From: Polaromonas sp. CF318
GTDB taxonomy: Bacteria; Pseudomonadota; Gammaproteobacteria; Burkholderiales; Burkholderiaceae_C
DNA length: 57,912 nt
Reading direction: 5' to 3'
Assembly (NCBI RefSeq): GCF_000282655.1
Contig: NZ_AKIV01000143.1
Coordinates: 1-57,912, forward strand
Shown here piece after piece: positions 35,294-43,423 of this stretch. Under the pieces are notes generated by a model. That model did no database searches, was not told the DNA's origin, and saw only the letters and a program-made list of their open reading frames with translations. The stretch's first letter is position 1. Each line of letters opens with the position of its first letter. Position numbers and translations under genes: made by a program.

Positions 35294-35326
35294 TTGCATT
35301 TTGTATAGTTAAAAGGCAAAATGCAA
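35294..35326. promoter_or_regulatory. 10-bp perfect inverted repeat overlapping the aconitase start, candidate GntR operator
   Basis: TTGCATTTTG (35294-35303) and CAAAATGCAA (35317-35326) flank a 13-base AT-rich spacer. The right arm contains the ATG at 35321, and AAGG of the likely ribosome-binding site is in the spacer. The arms also read as TTGCAT and CAAAAT separated by 17 bases on both strands, which would place divergent -35/-10 elements inside the dyad. A bound repressor would block both the aconitase and lactonase promoters. Confidence 0.6.
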
Positions 35327-37978
35327 GCTATGGAAAACACTTACGCCACCCCGAGCCTTCAGATCGGGGTCAATGGGCAGTCTTTCGAAGGGGTCGATTT
35401 GCGGTCCTTGGGTAGGGAAACGCTGTTCAAGCTACCCGTCGTGTTGCGCTTGTTGCTGGAAAACGCGGCCCGGAACATGAAAGGTGCCGAAAAACGCGCC
35501 GCGATCGATGCGCTGCTGGCTTGGGCCCAGACCGGTACAAGCGATTCCGAGATTGCATTTCAGCCCAGCCGGGTGCTGATGCACGACACCACAAGCACTC
35601 CGGCACTGGTCGACCTGGCTGCAATGCGCAACACCTTGGACGAAGCTGGCGTCGATCCGGCCCTCCTCAACTCGAGCCTGCAGGTCGACGTGTCCATAGA
35701 CCACTCCCTTGCCGTTGAGGCCTTTGGTCGCGCTGATGCGCCGGAAATCAACATGGCATTCGAAATCCGCAGGAACGCGGAGCGTTACACATTCCTGCGC
35801 TGGGCTTCCAGGGTATTGAAGGGTGTCCGCATCAATCCGCCAGGCACAGGGATCATGCACACGATCAACCTCGAGCAGCTCGCCACTGTGGCCACAATCG
35901 AAAGCCGCGATGGTGCGGACTGGTTGATTCCCGACATGATGATTGGCACCGACAGCCATACACCCATGATCAATGGCATAGGCGTTCTAGGTTGGGGTGT
36001 GGGCGGTCTTGAGGCGCAGACGGTCATGTTTGGAATGCCAACCATGCTGCGCATTCCGGATGTCATTGGCGTAAAGCTCACTGGGACCTTGCCGCCCGGT
36101 GCGCTGGCTACTGACCTCGCGCTCACCGTAACGCAACGGTTGCGGGCCATCGGTGTTTCAGGTGAGTTTGTCGAGTTTTACGGACCGGGAGTCAGCACCT
36201 TGTCTGCCGGAGAGCGGTCCGTGGTCGCCAATATGGCTCCGGAATATGGCGCCACCACTGGTTACTTCCCAGTGGATGGCCGCACGCTGGACTACCTGAG
36301 GGAAACGGGCCGCTCCCCGAATCACATCGAGCGGGTCAGGCTTCTGATGGAGGCCACGGGTTTATGGTTCGATCCTTCAGCCGAGCCCAGATACACAAAG
36401 ACAATTCATATCGACCTCAATGCCGTCGCCATGCATGTTGCGGGGCCGCGGCGGCCGCAAGATCTGCTGAAATACGGGGAAACGGCGTCAGTACTGGCGG
36501 CCCTGAAGTTCCGCCCAAGGATCGGCGATGCGGTGATGCCACGCCATCCCATCGCGATTGCGGCAATTACCAGCTGCACCAATACCTCCGATCCGAGATT
36601 GCTGATCGCCGCGGGCCTGGTCGCTCGTAAAGCGCGCGCGTTCGGCCTTAAAGCGCCCTCGTGGGTAAAAACGTCCATGGCCCCCGGTTCACCCGCGGCG
36701 GCAGCATACCTGGAGCGCGCAGGGTTTACCGAAGACCTGGCTGCAGTGGGCTTCAATATCGTGGGCTTTGGTTGCACCACCTGCATCGGAAATCCAGGCC
36801 CCTTGCCGTTGGTGATTCAGGAAGCCTTAGGCAAAGGCTCGATCCATCCTGTTGCAGTGCTGTCCGGCAACCGCAATTTCCCCGGCCGAGTTCATCCAGA
36901 CCTCGATCTTGGGTTCCTGATGTCTCCTCCTTTGGTGATCGCATTCGGATTGGCCGGCGACGCCGAAAAGGATCTTCGCGTCGATCCGGTCCAGGTCCAA
37001 GCCGACGGGGCCAAGGTATTCCTGAAAGACCTATGGCCATCGTCCGAGGAAATCGACGCGGCGTTAAGCCTTTCCCAAGATCCTCAGGACTACCGCCGTT
37101 CCTTCGACCTGGCCACCAGCAATCCGCTTTGGAATGCGCTCGAGGCGCCCGATGCAAAGCTCTACCCGTGGGCGCCAAAGTCAACCGCACTGCGCCGGCC
37201 GCCATTCGCTGCGCTCACTGAGGGCAGCATGCTGGGACGGTACACGGCGTATCCGCTGCTCATCGTCGGCGATGATGTCACCACAGACCATATCTCACCG
37301 GCCAGCGCCATTCCGCGCGACAGCTTGGTGGCAGATTTCCTGGTCGAAAGAGGTGACGATCGAAACGACCTGAACGTATTTGCTTCCCGCCGCGGCAACT
37401 GGGAGGTCATGGTTCGTGGCGCTTTTCACAGCAAAACCCTGAAAAACATGCTGACTCCAGGATTGCCTGTGGCGCACACACTTCATGTGCCCAGCGGAGA
37501 CGTCATGCCGCTCTGGGAAGCCGCGGAGCGATACCGCAAGGCGGGCGACTCAGTGGTTCTGGTTGCCGGTGAGCGGTATGGAACGGGGTCATCCAGGGAT
37601 TGGGCGGCGAAGGGGCAGCGCCTTCTGGGTATTCGCGCCGTTCTGGCTAACAGTTTCGAGCGAATTCACCGCTCCAACCTGATCGGCATGGGCGTATTGC
37701 CCCTCAAGATGCCCGTCGGTGCGACTCCATTCACCTTGGGTCTCAAAATTGGAGACCGAATTGAGATCGATGCCCAACCGGACGAGATTCAGCCGCGCGG
37801 CCCGGTATCGATAAGCGTGCTCAGAGCGAACGGAACAAGCGAACACTTCGATGCCACGGCGGCCGTCGAAACCGCTCTTGAGGTGGAGTTGCTGCGCGCG
37901 GGTGGCGTCATCCCTTCAACCCTCAAGCGCATGATTGGCCTGCACAAACCTCAACCGGCAGCCGTTTCGGCGGGTTGA
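35321..37978 (+). CDS. Aconitase-family hydratase/isomerase (AcnA-like paralogue)
   Basis: An 885-residue [4Fe-4S] enzyme. Cluster ligands Cys419 (SCTNTS), Cys485 and Cys488 (GCTTCIGNPGP) have the same 66- and 3-residue spacing as in AcnA. DSHTPMING, DVTTDHISPASA and YGTGSSRDWAAKG cover the active site. Several positions differ from housekeeping aconitase: GTGICH reads GTGIMH, DSHTTM reads DSHTPM, SPAGSI reads SPASAI and SRRGNHEVMMRG reads SRRGNWEVMVRG. This suggests a changed substrate. ATG 35321 has AAGG 4 bases upstream; ATG 35330 is an alternative. Next gene is its likely regulator, 16 bases on. Confidence 0.9.
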   Translation: MQAMENTYATPSLQIGVNGQSFEGVDLRSLGRETLFKLPVVLRLLLENAARNMKGAEKRAAIDALLAWAQTGTSDSEIAFQPSRVLMHDTTSTPALVDLAAMRNTLDEAGVDPALLNSSLQVDVSIDHSLAVEAFGRADAPEINMAFEIRRNAERYTFLRWASRVLKGVRINPPGTGIMHTINLEQLATVATIESRDGADWLIPDMMIGTDSHTPMINGIGVLGWGVGGLEAQTVMFGMPTMLRIPDVIGVKLTGTLPPGALATDLALTVTQRLRAIGVSGEFVEFYGPGVSTLSAGERSVVANMAPEYGATTGYFPVDGRTLDYLRETGRSPNHIERVRLLMEATGLWFDPSAEPRYTKTIHIDLNAVAMHVAGPRRPQDLLKYGETASVLAALKFRPRIGDAVMPRHPIAIAAITSCTNTSDPRLLIAAGLVARKARAFGLKAPSWVKTSMAPGSPAAAAYLERAGFTEDLAAVGFNIVGFGCTTCIGNPGPLPLVIQEALGKGSIHPVAVLSGNRNFPGRVHPDLDLGFLMSPPLVIAFGLAGDAEKDLRVDPVQVQADGAKVFLKDLWPSSEEIDAALSLSQDPQDYRRSFDLATSNPLWNALEAPDAKLYPWAPKSTALRRPPFAALTEGSMLGRYTAYPLLIVGDDVTTDHISPASAIPRDSLVADFLVERGDDRNDLNVFASRRGNWEVMVRGAFHSKTLKNMLTPGLPVAHTLHVPSGDVMPLWEAAERYRKAGDSVVLVAGERYGTGSSRDWAAKGQRLLGIRAVLANSFERIHRSNLIGMGVLPLKMPVGATPFTLGLKIGDRIEIDAQPDEIQPRGPVSISVLRANGTSEHFDATAAVETALEVELLRAGGVIPSTLKRMIGLHKPQPAAVSAG

Positions 37979-37994
37979 TGGAAAATCCATCTTC

Positions 37995-38888
37995 ATGCGA
38001 CCCGACCAATCGATCACCTCTCAGATCCTCGGCCTGATTCAGGCCGACGGCATGTCCGTCGGCAGTCATTTGCCAGCGCAGCTACTGGCGGATCGCTTGA
38101 GGGTATCCCGCTCGCCGGTCAACGATGCTTTGGCCTACCTCGCGGAAAAAGGCTTGCTGACGCGTGAGCCCAACCGCGGCTATTTCCTGGCTCAAGAGGT
38201 ATCGAAGTCGCCCGGTTTGCTTAAAGAGGCAGGGCAAGCGAAGTCGGATGCAGTGACCGACGCCTACTTTCGTATCGCAGAGGACAGGCTTCGCGGCGAG
38301 TTGCCGGATGAATTTTCTGAAGCGCAGATTAAACAGCGTTACGGGCTAACGCCAGCGCAGTTGACCGCTGTACTCGGCCGCATCGCTAATGAGGGCTGGA
38401 TCGAGAAGAAGCCTGGCTATGGCTGGGAGTTCTCGTCGATGCTGACAACTGCCGACAGCTTGTTGCAATCCTATCGCCTTCGTCTGGCCCTGGAGCCTGC
38501 TGCCTTGTTGGAGCCGAACTATCATTTGCCGGCACATGTCATTGCACGCTGTCGCGCTGCAGAGAAGCATCTGCTGGAAGGCGGCATTAAAACTGACACC
38601 GCCGACCAGCTTCACGATCGTGGGGTTCGTTTTCATGAATCGCTTGTGGAGGGGTCAGGCAACCCGTTTTTTATTGACGCTATTCGACGAGTGAACCGGG
38701 TACGTCGCTTGTTGTCTTATAGATCCATGCAGGACAGAAGTCGCTACAAACAACACTGCGAACAACACCTTCATCTTCTTGATCTGCTTGAGCGCGAGCG
38801 CAATGAAGAGGCCTCGCAGCTGATGCACAAGCATCTCTCAAGCACGCTACGGAATCTCAAGAAGATCAGCAATATTCTCAAGCCTTGA
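37995..38888 (+). CDS. GntR-type regulator with two winged-helix domains and an FCD-like domain
   Basis: A 297-residue paralogue of the regulator at 19597-20526. First winged helix at about residues 5-65 (LLADRLRVSRSPVNDALAYL), second at about 85-145 (IKQRYGLTPAQLTAVLGRI then YGWEF), then the helical ligand domain with FHESLVEGSGNPFF and a EQHLHLLDLL metal-type helix. Starts 16 bases after the aconitase stop and probably controls the lactonase/aconitase promoter by feedback. The ATG at 37995 is preferred over a start inside the aconitase gene at 37935. Confidence 0.88.
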   Translation: MRPDQSITSQILGLIQADGMSVGSHLPAQLLADRLRVSRSPVNDALAYLAEKGLLTREPNRGYFLAQEVSKSPGLLKEAGQAKSDAVTDAYFRIAEDRLRGELPDEFSEAQIKQRYGLTPAQLTAVLGRIANEGWIEKKPGYGWEFSSMLTTADSLLQSYRLRLALEPAALLEPNYHLPAHVIARCRAAEKHLLEGGIKTDTADQLHDRGVRFHESLVEGSGNPFFIDAIRRVNRVRRLLSYRSMQDRSRYKQHCEQHLHLLDLLERERNEEASQLMHKHLSSTLRNLKKISNILKP

Positions 38889-38898
38889 AGGATCCCCT

Positions 38899-39633
38899 GT
38901 GGCCATCGATTCTGCGGTTATCAAAGCATTCACCCCAACGGATGTTCTGCGAGCATCCATCAATGTTGGAAACCCCATTCTGGCCAAAGCGAACCCACAT
39001 GGTGGAGAGCCCACGGGCGTGTCCGTTGATCTGGCCAGAGCGTTTGCACAGCGACTAGGGGTTCCCGTAGAGTTCTTGGTTTTTGACTCCGCTGGGAAGT
39101 CTGTCCAGGCTGTAACAGATGATCAGGCCGACATAGGCTTCTTCGCCATTGACCCGTTGCGAGGTGCAGGCATTTCATTTACTGCGCCGTATGTCTTGAT
39201 CGAAGGTTGTTATCTTGTCCGTGAAAGCTCGCCCCTCACTCACAATGGCGAAGTTGACCGGGAAGGCGTTACCGTGACCGTTGGGCTCGGCAGCGCATAC
39301 GATCTGTACCTGACCCGTGAACTGAAGCGCGCCAGCATTGTCAGGGCGCCTACTTCACCTGCCGTAGTGGACACCTTCATTGCGGAGAAAACAGATGTCG
39401 CGGCTGGCGTAAAACAGCAACTCGAGGCCGACGCAAAAAATCACAGAGAACTCCGGTTGCTACCGGGCCGTTTCATGGTAATTCAGCAGGCTATGGGAGT
39501 CCCTAAAGGGCGGGGAGAGGCCGCAGCTGAGTGTCTTCGTGCCTTTGTCGAGGAAATGAAAATCAATGGGTTCGTTGCGGATGCGCTGGCAAGCAATCAG
39601 GTTCAAGGCGCTTCTGTTGCTGAACTGTCCTGA
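38899..39633 (+). CDS. Solute-binding-protein (SBP_bac_3) fold without a signal peptide
   Basis: A 244-residue protein with the amino-acid-type periplasmic binding fold (GVSVDLARAFAQRLGV, QADIGFFAIDPLRGAGISFTAPY, GLGSAYDLYLTREL). It starts directly with the domain and has no hydrophobic leader, so it should stay in the cytoplasm. GAAGGA overlapping the GntR stop lies 6 bases before the GTG start, so translation is probably coupled to the regulator. It might bind the same ligand as the regulator and act as a buffer, a sensor subunit or an enzyme of this fold such as a cyclohexadienyl-dehydratase relative. Confidence 0.82.
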   Translation: MAIDSAVIKAFTPTDVLRASINVGNPILAKANPHGGEPTGVSVDLARAFAQRLGVPVEFLVFDSAGKSVQAVTDDQADIGFFAIDPLRGAGISFTAPYVLIEGCYLVRESSPLTHNGEVDREGVTVTVGLGSAYDLYLTRELKRASIVRAPTSPAVVDTFIAEKTDVAAGVKQQLEADAKNHRELRLLPGRFMVIQQAMGVPKGRGEAAAECLRAFVEEMKINGFVADALASNQVQGASVAELS

Positions 39634-39703
39634 GGGCGGCTGGAGCGGCTCAGAGTGATGGAAACTACTGTTTCATTTAGGTCAGATTTCGACGACATTC
39701 AAT

Positions 39704-39718
39704 ACTCCTGAGAGGAGT
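39704..39718. promoter_or_regulatory. Inverted repeat upstream of a Crp/Fnr gene
   Basis: ACTCCT-GAG-AGGAGT, a perfect 6-bp dyad, preceded by GAAAC-TACT-GTTTC at 39661-39674. Both lie in the 137-base gap before the Crp/Fnr gene. The first includes an AGGAG that could be a ribosome-binding site for a GTG at 39717, which would then be masked in a hairpin. Autoregulation by the Crp/Fnr protein is an alternative. Confidence 0.35.
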
Positions 39719-39770
39719 GAAGCACCGCTACTCGACACCACATCAACGTCGTAGAAGAAAGTGCCGGTTT

Positions 39771-40481
39771 ATGAGCATGCTGACAACGGAGCAGACGCCG
39801 ACCCCTAGCTTGCCGGAGTTTCTGGAGAAGTGGCCCTGGTATTGCGCGCTATCGACAGATCTGCGCTCATTGACGCTGAGAACCGCCACTGAAAAGACAT
39901 CTGTAGCTGGTGAATATATCGCCCGCACGGGTGAACCCAGTACGCATTGGTATGGGGTCATGCGCGGCTTCCTGCAAATGTACGTGGTCACGCCGGAGGG
40001 CGCCGAAACTACCCTGTACTGCCTGCGGGAAGGAGAATGGGGAGGTGAAGGCTCCTTGCTCAAGAAGGAACTGCGGCAATACGACCTGCGCTCGCTCACC
40101 CCTGCTCGAATTTGCCTGATCCCCGTGCAGACATTCGAAACGCTGCGCCAGTCGTCCATCGAATTCAGCCATTTTCTTTGCGAGCTCATGAACGCGCGTA
40201 TGGGCGAGTTTGTGGGGATGTTGGCTGCATCTCGTCTGCTGAGGCCCGAGATGCGGGTCGCCAAAGCGCTACTGATGCTTGCCGAAAACAGGGAAGGAGA
40301 AGCGCATGAGCTGTCGATTCCCCAGCATGAAATCGCCTTGATCTGTGGGCTGTCCCGGCAGCGGGTGAATATGGCGCTCAGCCTCTTTAAGCAGGACGGC
40401 ATTGTCCGCATCGGGGACCACAAGGGATTGCTGGTGGTCCACGTGCCGCGCCTGCGTGGCTACATCGCGGAACACGGCTAG
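39771..40481 (+). CDS. Crp/Fnr-family transcriptional regulator
   Basis: A 236-residue regulator with an N-terminal cyclic-nucleotide-binding-type beta roll (about residues 25-135; AGEYIARTGEPSTHWYGVMRG) and a C-terminal winged helix (QHEIALICGLSRQRVNMALSLF). There is no N-terminal Cys cluster, so it is not an oxygen sensor of the Fnr type. The residues that contact cAMP in Crp are not clearly kept. The frame is open from a GTG at 39717; the ATG at 39771 is chosen because the fold begins after it, but neither start is well supported. Its target may be the convergent or flanking catabolic genes. Confidence 0.83.
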   Translation: MSMLTTEQTPTPSLPEFLEKWPWYCALSTDLRSLTLRTATEKTSVAGEYIARTGEPSTHWYGVMRGFLQMYVVTPEGAETTLYCLREGEWGGEGSLLKKELRQYDLRSLTPARICLIPVQTFETLRQSSIEFSHFLCELMNARMGEFVGMLAASRLLRPEMRVAKALLMLAENREGEAHELSIPQHEIALICGLSRQRVNMALSLFKQDGIVRIGDHKGLLVVHVPRLRGYIAEHG

Positions 40482-40502
40482 GCCGTATCCGCTTGCCGAG
40501 GT

Positions 40503-41216
40503 CTACTCTTCGATCGCCCCGCCGATAGCACGCAGGTGCTGCCGGAACGTGTGAGTTGCGTCAGAACGCCGGGTTGCCATGTATTCGTCGAACCGGGCCT
40601 GTCGCCTGAACGTGGTGCCGAGATGCATGCGTGCCGCCTGGTAGCGCTCCGTGTCCCGGATACTGGCTGCCAGTTCCGCAACTTCACCGGCGCGAGCCAG
40701 CGGGATGAACAAGATGCCGTCGTCATCACCCAGCACGAAGTCGTCGGCGGTGACGAGGTGCTCCCCACACGTGGCGGATGAGAGCGCAAGAGCGTCCTGT
40801 GGATCCAGGCGTTGTGGGCCGGGAGGCAATGCGCCCAGGCTGAACACCGGCAGGCGTATGGTTCGCAGTTCAGTCGTGTCGCGATGCAAACCCCATATCA
40901 CGATGCCACTCAATCCGGCAAGGCTTACCTCCAAAGTCACCAGGTCCCCGACGCAAGCTTCATCCCGCCGGCCACCGTTGTCGACGACCATGACGTCCCC
41001 AGGCGCCGAGCTTTCGATGGCCTCAAGGAACACGTCGACGCTGCCGTAGTGGCGTGCCGGGCAGACACGGCCGACCAGGTGCGTTCCGGTCCATAAGGGG
41101 CGCATTTCCATAGGTGCGCTACGGACCGGAATACCGAGTCGCATGCACGCATCAGCGACGTGCGGCGTTGTGAGGTCAAGATAGGTTCGTTGCAGTTTTA
41201 CGGCGTCCATGATCAC
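40503..41216 (-). CDS. RraA-family protein (HMG/CHA aldolase-like)
   Basis: A 237-residue RraA-fold protein, once annotated as menaquinone methyltransferase-like. Enzymatic members are Mg2+-dependent aldolases/decarboxylases acting on 4-hydroxy-2-oxo acids. The G-D-x(10-20)-R-D type site is altered: the loop reads GIVIWGLHRDTTEL, keeping Arg-Asp. It starts with GTG overlapping the stop of the acetoacetate-decarboxylase-like gene; an ATG two codons later is an alternative. Translational coupling suggests both act on the same intermediate. A second RraA gene is at 55989. Confidence 0.87.
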   Translation of the reverse strand: MIMDAVKLQRTYLDLTTPHVADACMRLGIPVRSAPMEMRPLWTGTHLVGRVCPARHYGSVDVFLEAIESSAPGDVMVVDNGGRRDEACVGDLVTLEVSLAGLSGIVIWGLHRDTTELRTIRLPVFSLGALPPGPQRLDPQDALALSSATCGEHLVTADDFVLGDDDGILFIPLARAGEVAELAASIRDTERYQAARMHLGTTFRRQARFDEYMATRRSDATHTFRQHLRAIGGAIEE

Positions 41217-42064
41217 TTCCCCTTGATACTGTCTTGTTGATTTAGCTCGCGAAGATCGCGGAGCAGGTGATTGAATCGATTCGTCATTGCAAGCGAATAA
41301 CGCCAGCCTCGCCCTAATCGGATGGGCCGGAGGCCGCTCAGCAGCTCGGTGGGCGAATCGAGGATGTTGAGGTTTGCAACACCCTCCCAGACCGGTCCGG
41401 CTTGTGCGTTCTCGGCCTGAAGCCGAACGAGCTCGAACACTGCGGGCTGGTCAGCGTGGCCCTCAAACATTGACGGAAAGTGCCGGAGGGCCACTATGGG
41501 CCGGCTGCCGAAAGTGACTGCCGTTGCGTCGGCCCTGGCCGTGAGCTTCACATGGCCTTCCGCAATGCGCCTGTCCTTCACAGCGACCGTACCCGCAAAG
41601 ATCGCACCAGGCTCGAGCGCCGGGGACGCGACCGACGCAACGCCCATGGACCGGGTGATCCACACGGAGCCGATTTTCTTCGGATAGCCCAGAGCCCAAC
41701 CCCGCGCCAGCGAGGTGTCCTGGTCAACCACGATATATGGGCAGTACTGCATCAGCTTGCCTTCGTACTGCACACTCGCCAGCACAATGCACTCGCGATA
41801 CTGGGCTCTCACGGGGTCCAGCAATTCCCCACCGGTGTCGGTACAGGCTTGCCAGTCGACAAAAGAGACCGTAACAAGGCCTCGCTCATCGGGATGAAGA
41901 CTGAGCCCTGGTGGCAGCAGCGCCTCGACGGCGGCGGGATCCACCCAGCATTCGACTGTGACGAAGTCGGCAGCATAGTGCCATGGTGGATACGGCGCGA
42001 TGCTGGCCTTTCCGTCATGGGAGAAGGGCCCCATGAAACCCTGTGAGGTGGAAAATCGTGTCAT
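41213..42064 (-). CDS. Acetoacetate decarboxylase-family protein
   Basis: A 283-residue protein with the Schiff-base lysine motif GYPKKIGSV (Lys129, aligned with Lys115 of acetoacetate decarboxylase). True decarboxylases also need a neighbouring Lys, and Lys130 is present. Many family members are aldolase-dehydratases or act on larger oxo acids, so the reaction is uncertain. It is somewhat longer than the classical enzyme (about 245 residues). It lies between the branched-chain aminotransferase gene and the RraA gene on the same strand, which points to a 2-oxo or 3-oxo acid pathway. Confidence 0.87.
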   Translation of the reverse strand: MTRFSTSQGFMGPFSHDGKASIAPYPPWHYAADFVTVECWVDPAAVEALLPPGLSLHPDERGLVTVSFVDWQACTDTGGELLDPVRAQYRECIVLASVQYEGKLMQYCPYIVVDQDTSLARGWALGYPKKIGSVWITRSMGVASVASPALEPGAIFAGTVAVKDRRIAEGHVKLTARADATAVTFGSRPIVALRHFPSMFEGHADQPAVFELVRLQAENAQAGPVWEGVANLNILDSPTELLSGLRPIRLGRGWRYSLAMTNRFNHLLRDLRELNQQDSIKGK

Positions 42065-42171
42065 ATGAATATCCTCGGTGGTAGGGAAAGAAACGCCTCG
42101 TTAAGATTTTGAACGGGTGGGTGCGTCATTCTTGGGACTCCTTGCGGGGGATGCGATTTACCCGTTCTTGT

Positions 42172-43263
42172 TCAGAACAGACGGTCCAGCCAACCATGGT
42201 GGTCTGGCGCGCACCCGTTCTGGATGCCGAGCAGTACCGACTTCAACCGCGCAGTCACCGGGCCCATACCCCCATTCCCGACGGTGAAGCCATGCCTACG
42301 ACCCTTCACTTTGCCGATCGGCGTAACCACCGCGGCGGTGCCGCACGCGAATGCCTCCAGCAGCCGCCCGCTCTTGGCGTCGGCCTCCCACTGATCGATT
42401 CCATAGGGCTCTTCGCGCACAGTGAGTCCCATGTCGCATGCGAGTGTGATCAGAGAAGCACGGGTAATACCCGGCAGAATCGTTCCGGTCAGCGGCGGCG
42501 TTTGAAGCGATCCGTCATCGAAGACGAAGAACACGTTCATGCCACCGAGTTCCTCAACCCAACGCCGTTCAATCGCGTCGAGGAATACCACTTGTTCACA
42601 CCCTTGCTGGATTGCTTCTGCCTGCGCGGCAAGGCTGGCCGCATAGTTGCCACCGCATTTCGCTTCGCCAGTACCGCCAGGAGCGGCCCTCGAGAAATTT
42701 TCGGAAATCCAGAGCGTCACCGATCCGCCCTTGAAATAGGGGCCGACTGGCGTCGCCACGACACAGTAAAGATACTCCGACGAGGGCTTCACGCCGAGGA
42801 CCACTTCAGTCGCAATCATGAACGGGCGGAGATAGAGCGCCGACCCTGCCGTTGATGGAATCCACGCTCTATCGACGCGAACGAGCTCACGGACGGACTC
42901 GATGAATAAGTTATCCGGCAGAGCCGGCATGGCGAGCCGCTCGGCGGAATTGCGGAATCGGCGCGCATTCGCATCCGGACGGAACAACGCGCCCCCGCCG
43001 TCAGGCATGCGGTAAGCCTTCATGCCTTCATAGATTTCCTGAGCGTAGTGGAACACCAGTGTTGCAGGATCAAGGCTGAAGGGCTCGCGCGGGCCGATCT
43101 TCGCGTTGTGCCAGCCACACTCTTCCGAATATTGAATCGTGGCAATGTGGTCGGTAAACACGCGGCCGAAGCCTGGGGCCTCCAGCAAAGCTTCCCGTCG
43201 GCCCGCATCTACCGGGCTGAGGTTGCTTTTGAATTGGAAAGTTTGCATGACGCTGACACTCAT
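42172..43263 (-). CDS. ilvE: Branched-chain amino acid aminotransferase (class IV, BCAT type II)
   Basis: A 363-residue PLP-dependent aminotransferase that interconverts branched-chain amino acids and 2-oxo acids. The PLP lysine is Lys202 in EAKCGGNYAAS; QEIYEGMKAYR and LRPFMIATE are BCAT signatures. GAAGGAG lies 9 bases upstream of the ATG at 43263. It is divergent from an Lrp/AsnC gene, with a palindrome between. Being in a catabolic island with a decarboxylase-like gene, it may be a second copy used for degradation instead of the housekeeping ilvE. Confidence 0.9.
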   Translation of the reverse strand: MSVSVMQTFQFKSNLSPVDAGRREALLEAPGFGRVFTDHIATIQYSEECGWHNAKIGPREPFSLDPATLVFHYAQEIYEGMKAYRMPDGGGALFRPDANARRFRNSAERLAMPALPDNLFIESVRELVRVDRAWIPSTAGSALYLRPFMIATEVVLGVKPSSEYLYCVVATPVGPYFKGGSVTLWISENFSRAAPGGTGEAKCGGNYAASLAAQAEAIQQGCEQVVFLDAIERRWVEELGGMNVFFVFDDGSLQTPPLTGTILPGITRASLITLACDMGLTVREEPYGIDQWEADAKSGRLLEAFACGTAAVVTPIGKVKGRRHGFTVGNGGMGPVTARLKSVLLGIQNGCAPDHHGWLDRLF

Positions 43264-43408
43264 TTCTGTTGGCTCCTTCGCTCGCAACAGGAACGCTCAG
43301 TCCTCTGTCGAATGAAATTAATTTATCCCAAAAGAGATGGTGTTTGATTGCGTTTATGTCTTACTATTTCCAGAAATTGATATTCAAAACCACAAAATAG
43401 AAAATCTG

Positions 43409-43423
43409 TGGCATGTGATGCCA
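43409..43423. promoter_or_regulatory. Palindrome, candidate Lrp/AsnC operator
   Basis: TGGCAT-GTG-ATGCCA, a perfect 15-base dyad of the size bound by Lrp/AsnC dimers, 25 bases before the regulator's ATG and about 145 bases from the aminotransferase start. A second dyad, CCACA-N12-TGTGG (43390-43411), overlaps it. The rest of the gap is AT-rich. Confidence 0.5.
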
